Below, one piece after another: positions 1 through 5,479 of a stretch of 8,871 bases of DNA. The stretch comes from an uncultured Oscillospiraceae bacterium (lineage in GTDB: Bacteria > Bacillota > Clostridia > Oscillospirales > Oscillospiraceae). A program made the position numbers and the translations under genes. The notes beneath the pieces were generated by a model. The model was not told the DNA's origin, ran no database searches, and was given only the letters and a program-made list of their open reading frames with translations. How positions within the stretch are numbered: position 1 is the first letter of the stretch; each line of letters opens with the position of its first letter. The stretch covers positions 1 to 8,871 of the forward strand of contig CAAEDD010000094.1 of the NCBI GenBank assembly GCA_900754515.1, in the 5' to 3' direction.

Positions 1-579
1 GGGATCACCCCCGCATGCGCGGGGATAAGTTCGATACTTATTGGTTTTTCGTCCCTAACCGGGGATCACCCCCGCATGCGCGGGGATAAGGAAGGGGTGA
101 AGTCTTTGTACATAGACGTCCAGGGATCACCCCCGCATGCGCGGGGATAAGCTGCTCTTCAGCTCCTCATTCAGCACAGGGCGGGGATCACCCCCGCATG
201 CGCGGGGATAAGTATGTTTGAGAAAAAACAGCCGACGTGTGATCGGGATCACCCCCGCATGCGCGGGGATAAGCCCGGTCTGTAGAGAGAGCAGCGGTAG
301 ACGGTGGGATCACCCCCGCATGCGCGGGGATAAGATGATACGAACCGTTAATGTTAGACACATCAAGGGATCACCCCCGCATGCGCGGGGATAAGCTATA
401 CCTGGAGCGGATGGACTAACCTATTATGGGATCACCCCCGCATGCGCGGGGATAAGTTTGCCCCCCAATAGCCGGGCTGAGAGGCCTGGGGATCACCCCC
501 GCATGCGCGGGGATAAGCAAGCCCAAGGGACTGCTGCTGGATCTGTCGGCGGGATCACCCCCGCATGCGCGGGGATAAG
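1..579 (-). CRISPR. Type I-E CRISPR array, 10 repeats and 9 spacers (continues past left edge)
   Basis: Ten 29-bp repeats, identical at every position as read, start at 1, 62, 123, 184, 245, 306, 367, 428, 489 and 551. On the plus strand each begins GGGATCACCCCC and ends CGGGGATAAG. Spacers are 30-61, 91-122, 152-183, 213-244, 274-305, 335-366, 396-427 and 457-488 (32 nt each) and 518-550 (33 nt). Bases flanking the repeats vary, so the 29-bp boundary is firm. On the minus strand the repeat reads as a 5-nt lead-in, a stem CCCCGC, loop GCAT, stem GCGGGG, then GTGATCCC. This is the I-E arrangement in which Cas6e cuts after position 21 and leaves an 8-nt 5' handle. I infer minus-strand transcription, the same direction as the cas genes, which makes the repeat at 551-579 leader-proximal. 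The array touches base 1, so its distal end is not seen. No spacer was recognised as matching the rest of this window. Confidence 0.98.
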
Positions 580-623
580 GCTAAAAATGTTCAGGAAAAT
601 CAGGCACTTTTTATTTCGTACCC
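580..623 (-). promoter_or_regulatory. Short putative CRISPR leader between cas2 and the array
   Basis: These 44 bp are all that separates the cas2 stop codon from the first repeat on the leader side. The stretch is AT-rich compared with the surrounding genes, as leaders usually are. It contains a direct repeat of TCAGG at 591-595 and 600-604. I see no convincing -35/-10 pair on the minus strand inside it. The array promoter could instead lie in the last part of cas2, which is also AT-rich, or the array could be read through from the cas operon. The leader call rests on repeat orientation and position, not on a recognised motif. Confidence 0.5.
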
Positions 624-1508
624 TCAATTTTCCTTTAACTTTTCATAGATCCCATAGCCTAAATAGCAGTCATCCAGCGCCCTGTGAACAGCTTTTATCT
701 CCAGTGAAAAGAAGGCCGCCAGGGTTTGCAGTTTATAATCCGGAATGTCCCGCAGTTTTTTCCGAGCCATTGCCAGAGTATCTATACATTTGTTCTGAGG
801 AACCGGCAAGGCGCATTTCCGGCAAGCCGCCTGGATAAAGCGATAATCAAAAGCCGCATTGTGGCATACAAGAACATTGTCGGCGGCAAAGGCCAGGAAA
901 GATTTCATTGCCGCCTCCAGCTCTGTCCCCTGCTCCTCCAGCAGCTTCTTTGATATCCCCGTGAGGCTCACTACGGACTCAGGTATCTCTTTTTCACAGC
1001 GCACCAAGGTGCTGAATTTCTCCGCTATCTGTCCGCCTTCCACCTTAAGGGCAGCTATTTCCAATATTTCATTGGACAGATGGGAAAGCCCCGTGGTCTC
1101 AAGATCCACTACTACATAGTCGTCAGGCTCTTTTTGTTTTTGACCCGACCTCTGCATCCGGTTTATCTTTTGATATGCCGCTGCTTTGCTAAAGCCCGCT
1201 TCCAGAGCTCCGTTGTCCCTTTCTCCCTCAGGCGCAGGAAGCGGCCTCCTCATCAGCTTCAAGCCGTCATAGTCGGCAACGGTCCAGCTTGTATTGTGGA
1301 CGCGAAATTCCATGCGCTGCTCCACCGCCGCCGGGTATACCATAGTGGCCTGGCCTTTGTTTAAATTCTCGCATATCCGTTCCCACAGCAGCTCTCGGAC
1401 GCGGGCGGAGACTCTGCCTACATATACTCCCGTGTTGATTTCAAAGAGCCATTTGGAGAGGTCGCCCCGTAGCTTCGGCGGGCAGTCGGTGAGGACGATC
1501 ACTACCAT
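624..1508 (-). CDS. cas2: Cas2e fused to a DnaQ-like DEDDh 3'-5' exonuclease domain
   Basis: Adaptation protein of 294 residues. Residues 1 to about 92 are a Type I-E Cas2: the start MVVIVLTDCPPKLRG, the segment NTGVYVGRVSARVRELLWE and the DYDGLKL stretch match E. coli Cas2 (about 94 aa). A polar linker (about 93-128) follows, then an exonuclease domain to the C-terminus. All DEDDh elements are present: VDLETTG gives D135 and E137, CHNAAFD gives H216 and D221, and HRALDD gives H275 and D280. Cas2 bridges two Cas1 dimers in the integrase. The fused exonuclease is expected to trim prespacer 3' ends, as reported for the S. thermophilus I-E Cas2-DnaQ fusion; in E. coli, separate host exonucleases do this. 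The ATG overlaps the end of cas1 by 7 bp and is preceded by GGGAGAG (1515-1521), six bases away. The catalytic set looks intact, so the domain is probably active. Confidence 0.96.
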   Translation of the reverse strand: MVVIVLTDCPPKLRGDLSKWLFEINTGVYVGRVSARVRELLWERICENLNKGQATMVYPAAVEQRMEFRVHNTSWTVADYDGLKLMRRPLPAPEGERDNGALEAGFSKAAAYQKINRMQRSGQKQKEPDDYVVVDLETTGLSHLSNEILEIAALKVEGGQIAEKFSTLVRCEKEIPESVVSLTGISKKLLEEQGTELEAAMKSFLAFAADNVLVCHNAAFDYRFIQAACRKCALPVPQNKCIDTLAMARKKLRDIPDYKLQTLAAFFSLEIKAVHRALDDCYLGYGIYEKLKEN

Positions 1509-2461
1509 GGCTCACTCTCCCAGGCATCCCGGTAGCTTATGCCGTTTTCAACGGTCCTGTCCCCGCCGTCCCACAGATAGGTCACGTCGATATCAGGGCC
1601 GGTCTCCCCCTCGTCCCCGTCCTTTGCAAAGAGGAAATGTATATCTTTTACCATGCGCTCAAGGAGATGGGTGGAAGCCATTACATCCCGGACTTTTCTC
1701 CTCACTGCCCCGGGCAGATCCTCCGGCTGTTTTGCGGCCATCTCAAAAGCGACGGGAATAGTTATCTCCGCCTTATACAGATCAGCCACATCATAAACCA
1801 GAGAGCGCTCATGCCCCACGTGGATAAATCCCAGCCCCGGAGAGCAGCCCAGGGCTGCAATTACTGCATGGGCGAGACCGTACAGGCAGGCATTTCCGGC
1901 AGACAGAGCCTGATTTACCAGGCTGCCCCCTGCGAAGTCGTCCGGGTCATATTCTCTGCCCTTCCATTCCACTCCCCACTCCTGGGCTGCTTTTCTGTAC
2001 GCCTTCCTCACCCGGCTGCCCTCCCTGCCCCGGAGCTGCTGTGCGGTGAGCCCAGTCACATCTTCCCCGGGAAAACGCAGCTGGTACATTTTTCTCACCA
2101 CGGCCAGGTGCAGACGCTGGTTGCTCACCAATTCCGCCTGGCGCATCAGCAGTCGGGAGCTGTGGGTCAGAGGCCTTCCTGAGGCATAAAAGCGTACGCC
2201 CTGTTCCCCTACCCAGACTATACTCACGCCGGTGTCGCCAATCAGCTCAACGGCCCGGTGGCTTATACTGGTGCCGGGCCCCAGAAGCAACGTGGAGATG
2301 GCTGCAGCCGGGACTCTCACCGTCCCCCGGTCATCCCGGATCAATATGGCGCTGTCCTCCCGGTTTATCTGGCAGCGTTCCAGGTACAGGAAGCTGAGGC
2401 GGTCGCCTATCTGGGGCAACTCCTGAATGCTGGGCTTCTCCATCCCAGGTAAGTTTCCCAT
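1502..2461 (-). CDS. cas1: CRISPR integrase Cas1, Type I-E
   Basis: Metal-dependent integrase of 319 residues that inserts new spacers at the leader-repeat junction together with Cas2. The beta-rich N-terminal domain (to about residue 95) and helical catalytic domain are both present. The E. coli catalytic residues E141, H208, D218 and D221 correspond to E147 (in LRGREGSR), H214 (in GFIHVGHE), and D224 and D227 (in LVYDVADLYK). The family segment HLLERMV follows at about 265-271. Length is typical (E. coli 305 aa). The start at 2461 is preferred because AGGAGA lies at 2471-2476; an internal ATG six codons later has only a weak site. The gene begins 5 bp after the cas6e stop and overlaps cas2 by 7 bp, which suggests the two adaptation proteins are translationally coupled. 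The acidic C-terminal tail (about 279-319) is expected to be flexible. Confidence 0.98.
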   Translation of the reverse strand: MGNLPGMEKPSIQELPQIGDRLSFLYLERCQINREDSAILIRDDRGTVRVPAAAISTLLLGPGTSISHRAVELIGDTGVSIVWVGEQGVRFYASGRPLTHSSRLLMRQAELVSNQRLHLAVVRKMYQLRFPGEDVTGLTAQQLRGREGSRVRKAYRKAAQEWGVEWKGREYDPDDFAGGSLVNQALSAGNACLYGLAHAVIAALGCSPGLGFIHVGHERSLVYDVADLYKAEITIPVAFEMAAKQPEDLPGAVRRKVRDVMASTHLLERMVKDIHFLFAKDGDEGETGPDIDVTYLWDGGDRTVENGISYRDAWESEPW

Positions 2462-2466
2462 GGTGC

Positions 2467-3108
2467 TCAGTCTCCTGCTCTCACTACGGTCAGAAGGCCA
2501 AGTCCAAAGGCTTTTCCCCGGCCCATTCCTTCCGTAAGAGTCTTTTGGAACAGCTGGGCATCCGTAACCTCCAGCAGCCCCTCATAGCTTACAGCCAGGA
2601 GGGACACGGGGCGCTTCCCGGAATTTCCTTTGTAGAAGCGCAGCCACCGGCTGTTAACCACGGTGAAGCTCTCCTCTTCCAGGCTGAAGCCGTGCTTCCG
2701 GCAGCGCTCCAGAAGCCACCGCTTCTGATAATTTACAGTTATGTGGGCATGGACTGTGCCCCGGCCTCCGGCCTCATCCTTGCAGGCTTTGGTGGGATTT
2801 GCCGTAAGTCGGAAGCGCCAGAGCCCGCCCTCCCGGATGCGGTCTAAAAGTGGGCCATAGTCCTTCGTCTCCCATGGGCTGACGCTGTCCGGGAAACCGA
2901 ACTGAGCGGCCGCCCGGTGCAGCTGGGGCCGCTCAGGGCTGAGCAGCAGCAGATAATACTTTTCTCCCAGCCTGTCTATCCTCCACAGCTTTCTCTCCCG
3001 CGGGCCGGGGAAAGCGGCCTCTATCGCTCCGTGGAACAGGTTGGGAGACACCAGGGCCTTCATGGTGTTTCTCTCCCCTGTATTCAATTCCATTCTGCTT
3101 AAATACAT
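2467..3108 (-). CDS. cas6e: Cas6e (Cse3/CasE), crRNA-processing endoribonuclease
   Basis: Metal-independent endoribonuclease of 213 residues that cuts the CRISPR transcript at the base of each repeat hairpin and stays bound to the 3' stem-loop as the head of Cascade. The N-terminus MYLSRMEL matches the E. coli start MYLSKV, and FRLTANPTK (about 98-106) is the conserved central strand. The glycine-rich loop TEGMGRGKAFGLGLLTV sits at the C-terminus. His26 in SPNLFHGAIE is the likely general base, corresponding to His20 in E. coli and His26 in Thermus Cas6e. Length is normal (E. coli 199 aa). A strong GGGGAGGGAG (3114-3123) lies five bases before the ATG. The gene begins 14 bp after the cas5e stop and ends 5 bp before cas1. 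Its expected substrate is the repeat hairpin with the GCAU loop in the adjacent array. Confidence 0.97.
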   Translation of the reverse strand: MYLSRMELNTGERNTMKALVSPNLFHGAIEAAFPGPRERKLWRIDRLGEKYYLLLLSPERPQLHRAAAQFGFPDSVSPWETKDYGPLLDRIREGGLWRFRLTANPTKACKDEAGGRGTVHAHITVNYQKRWLLERCRKHGFSLEEESFTVVNSRWLRFYKGNSGKRPVSLLAVSYEGLLEVTDAQLFQKTLTEGMGRGKAFGLGLLTVVRAGD

Positions 3109-3122
3109 TCAGGCTCCCTCCC

Positions 3123-3812
3123 CTAGAGTTCAGACATGGCGTCGTGCTCCGTCTCCCGCTCCCTGTGCGCTTCCGGCTCAACAGGCGTATGCTCCAGCAG
3201 CGGGCGGTAGCCGTAGCGACGGTTTCCCGGGTCAAAGGACAGTGGCAGGTCCCTCTGTACAGCGGCTCCTGTGCTGTCCGGGCCGGCATCGGTGATAAGA
3301 CGCAGCCGCACCTGGCCCCGGGTCCTTCTCTGCATATACTCTGAGGCCAGCCAGGGTTCCCCCCGCAGCGCCTCCAGCAGACAGCACTGACGCCGTCCGA
3401 TCAGTATAGGCAAGGTGGGCACGCAGGAGCGCCTCCCCAGGAAAAGAGGGAAGGCCGGGTTAACAACTGACTGCTCTATTCTGTCCAGCAAAGTCTCGTC
3501 CCCACTCTCCAGGCCCACCAGGAAGCAGGCATCGGACAGATAATATCTCTCCGTCACATAGGTTTTCTTGTCTCCCTCGGTCCTTGCAATGTGAAAATCT
3601 CTGAGCAGCTGACCCTCTTCCTCCACCCGGACACCGAAGTTCAGTGAGCACAGGTCCTCCACCGGCTCATCCCGCCTTCTGCCCAGGGCCGCCGCCAGCA
3701 TCCCCACAACTGCGCTCTTGGTGGGTTCCCGGCCTGTGCGCCGCTTTTCAAACTTGGACTCACACCCCCAAGCCTGCAAGGGTCCGGCAAGCCTCAGCAA
3801 GAGGGTGCTCAT
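3123..3812 (-). CDS. cas5e: Cas5e (CasD), Cascade crRNA 5'-handle-binding subunit
   Basis: Cascade subunit of 229 residues that caps the 5' end of the crRNA and holds the 8-nt handle next to Cas8e. The RAMP-fold start MSTLLLRLAGPLQAWG (residues 1-16) and PTKSAVVGMLAAALG (30-44) match the E. coli Cas5e start LILRLAGPMQAWG and its following PTRSGLLGLLGA segment. The frame stays open nine codons further upstream to an ATG at 3839. I chose the start at 3812 because it aligns with the family N-terminus, forms an ATGA overlap with the cas7e stop, and has AAGGAGGA six bases upstream. The last 20 or so residues (EPEAHRERETEHDAMSEL) are a charged tail without a recognised motif. Cas5 in I-E does not process RNA; Cas6e does. 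Confidence 0.96.
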   Translation of the reverse strand: MSTLLLRLAGPLQAWGCESKFEKRRTGREPTKSAVVGMLAAALGRRRDEPVEDLCSLNFGVRVEEEGQLLRDFHIARTEGDKKTYVTERYYLSDACFLVGLESGDETLLDRIEQSVVNPAFPLFLGRRSCVPTLPILIGRRQCCLLEALRGEPWLASEYMQRRTRGQVRLRLITDAGPDSTGAAVQRDLPLSFDPGNRRYGYRPLLEHTPVEPEAHRERETEHDAMSEL

Positions 3813-4864
3813 TTTTCGTCCTCCTTCAGCCAGGCGCATATCTTATCTTCCAGAGCATCCATGAGCTCCGGCAGGGACAGGGTCTCTCCCAGCTGCTCCT
3901 CCTCTCTGCCAATGCAGCAAGCATACACCGGGGCGCCTACAAAGGCCCTGTATGTATTCAGGGCGCAGTCCTTCAGAGCCGCCACGGACTTTTCCGTGTA
4001 GCCCTCCTGCCTTGTGCACACCGGTTTTTCAAAGGCTGCGGCCAGATTCACCGGCTGGTCGTCCCTTATTGTGATATATGCAAAGTCAGGCACCGTACGG
4101 TTGGCAAAGCTGTTCTGCTTGCCCGTGGGCATGGACAGCAGGAAAGCTTTGACAAAGCCCTTCACCGCTGCCGCAGTATCCTCACGCAGCTGCTCTGCCA
4201 GCTCCCGCAGGTTCACCGTGGCATAGCGGTACAGCGTAGCGGAATGGAATTCCACCGTACCCAGATGTCCCGCTCCCATATTGTCTTCCTGGGCCATATC
4301 ATCCACGGCAGTGAAGTAATCGAACTCGGTTTTCACCTCATGGGTGGATATACTATGGGCTACCTGGGCTGCGGCATCAAAGTTCAAGGAGGGATCGCTG
4401 GCCACCATGCGTCCGAAGAGTGCAATATCAACGGAAGGCTTTTCCTTCAGGGCATTGACGTAAGCCGCCTTGTCCGTCTCACCGTCCACGCAAAGTTTTG
4501 CCAAGGCCCTGGCCTGAGGCCTGCTCATAAAGAACAGAGCATCCGTTTCAGCTTTTTTATTAATTTTTATTCCCGCTTTTTCCAGAGCCTCAGCGGCTGC
4601 TTTGCCTGCGTTTCCCTCATATCCCAAATTTTCAAGTTCCTTTGTCACCAGTCCTACAGCTTTCTTGGTTCTAAGCCCTATCTGCTCCTGAGAAAAGATA
4701 TCTTTAAACATGCAGCGCATGGCCCGCTTCCAGGCCTGGCTGGAGACTCTGGCTCTGGTCACGCCTCCGTATACGGCGGTCTTGGGACTGCCGGTATCGT
4801 CCCGGTTGATGCAGCTGGGCGGCACCGCCTGCAGGACATGGACATCAAGATAAAGTGTACGCAT
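3809..4864 (-). CDS. cas7e: Cas7e (Cse4/CasC), Cascade backbone subunit
   Basis: Backbone subunit of 351 residues, present in about six copies per Cascade, that wraps the crRNA spacer and kinks it every sixth base. Landmarks shared with E. coli CasC (363 aa) appear in order: PSCINRDDTG (16-25), RARVSSQAWKRAMR (37-50), VDIALFGRM (145-153), HSISTHEV (170-177), DYFTAVDD (182-189), GHLGTVEFHSATLYRYATVNL (199-219) and the C-terminal FEKPV region. The ATG has AAGGGGGAG at 4873-4881, eight bases upstream. The gene starts 18 bp after the cse2 stop, the widest gap in the operon, and ends with an ATGA overlap with cas5e. No missing key motif or frame break was seen. Confidence 0.98.
   Translation of the reverse strand: MRTLYLDVHVLQAVPPSCINRDDTGSPKTAVYGGVTRARVSSQAWKRAMRCMFKDIFSQEQIGLRTKKAVGLVTKELENLGYEGNAGKAAAEALEKAGIKINKKAETDALFFMSRPQARALAKLCVDGETDKAAYVNALKEKPSVDIALFGRMVASDPSLNFDAAAQVAHSISTHEVKTEFDYFTAVDDMAQEDNMGAGHLGTVEFHSATLYRYATVNLRELAEQLREDTAAAVKGFVKAFLLSMPTGKQNSFANRTVPDFAYITIRDDQPVNLAAAFEKPVCTRQEGYTEKSVAALKDCALNTYRAFVGAPVYACCIGREEEQLGETLSLPELMDALEDKICAWLKEDEK
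3819..3826 (-). promoter_or_regulatory. Shine-Dalgarno site that fixes the cas5e start
   Basis: AAGGAGGA on the minus strand, inside the last codons of cas7e, six bases before the ATG at 3812. It supports that start over the in-frame ATG at 3839 and suggests that terminating ribosomes on cas7e reinitiate on cas5e. Confidence 0.85.
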
Positions 4865-4882
4865 TTTCTTTTCTCCCCCTTG

Positions 4883-5467
4883 TCATTTGTTATCTGTAGA
4901 TTTTACTTTCACATTTGCATAAAAATCCTGTCCCCATCTGAGCCGCACCTTGGAAATGAGCTCCGGGAACTGGAAGCAATAAATGTCCTTCGCCAGTAGC
5001 GGATAGTCCAGACCTATGTTCTCCCCTCTCAGCATCTGCACCAGGCTGCGCAGATAGTGACACAGTTCTCCCACGCTGCTGGCCGTGGCCACAGTCTGGA
5101 AGCGCCGGGTCACCCGTTTTTCCTCATCCTCGTTGGTGACCAACTGAGCTATGGCCCGGCCCAGCGTCATCCCGTCCCTCTGCATTGGCTCGGTTTTTCC
5201 ATCTTTCCCCTGCTGATGCAGGGAAAAGAGAGTCACAGCCGAGTATACCGCCCACTCGGCTCTGCTGGGCTCATCCCTGCCGAAAAATTCCTCTGGCATG
5301 TCCTGGAGAAAATAGCCCCAAAGCTGAGGCATTTCTCCCGGCTCCTTGCCAATTCCCCGGCGCAGCCGGGCCAATGTCCCGGAGTTGTTCTCTGACTGTT
5401 CCAGCAGCTGGGAAATTTTTTTCTTTGTAAATGCCTCCACCTGCCGGATTGAAACTGCATCCCCCAT
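4883..5467 (-). CDS. cse2: Cse2 (CasB/Cas11e), Cascade small subunit
   Basis: Mostly helical, basic small subunit of 194 residues, present as a dimer along the belly of Cascade, where it stabilises the R-loop and displaced strand. Family signatures are the segment LARLRRGIGKEPGEMPQLWGYF (about 32-53), matching the usual LaxLRRg pattern; WAVYSAVTLFSLHQQ (about 72-86); VTRRFQTVATASSVGELCHYLRSLVQML (about 118-145), with several basic residues that can contact DNA; and FQFPE plus VRLRWGQDFY near the C-terminus. It is longer than E. coli Cse2 (160 aa), mainly at the ends. The ATG has AGGGGG (5475-5480) seven bases upstream. It begins 12 bp after the cas8e stop and precedes cas7e by 18 bp. Identity is clear from motifs and from its position between cas8e and cas7e. 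Confidence 0.95.
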   Translation of the reverse strand: MGDAVSIRQVEAFTKKKISQLLEQSENNSGTLARLRRGIGKEPGEMPQLWGYFLQDMPEEFFGRDEPSRAEWAVYSAVTLFSLHQQGKDGKTEPMQRDGMTLGRAIAQLVTNEDEEKRVTRRFQTVATASSVGELCHYLRSLVQMLRGENIGLDYPLLAKDIYCFQFPELISKVRLRWGQDFYANVKVKSTDNK

Positions 5468-5479
5468 ATAAACGCCCCC

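Noticed and set aside
1..579. Plus-strand transcription of the array with a leader to the left
   Set aside because: The repeat can fold on both strands, but the I-E 21+8 layout and the GTGATCCC handle fit the minus strand, as does the usual placement of the leader next to cas2. The left side is not visible, so this is a preference and not proof.
458..838. Plus-strand open frame running out of the array, with repeat-derived residues ITPACAGI
   Set aside because: It is translated CRISPR repeat followed by the antisense of cas2. Such peptides are a common annotation artefact; it has no family match and no ribosome site that I can see.
3813..3839. Nine-codon N-terminal extension of cas5e from an upstream ATG
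   Set aside because: The family N-terminus begins at the MSTLLLRLAGP methionine, which has a strong Shine-Dalgarno site and an ATGA overlap with cas7e.
3644..4999. 451-codon plus-strand open frame antisense to cas7e and its neighbours
   Set aside because: It mirrors the well-supported minus-strand genes cas5e, cas7e and cse2. Its composition is a by-product of GC-rich coding DNA, and no domain is recognisable.
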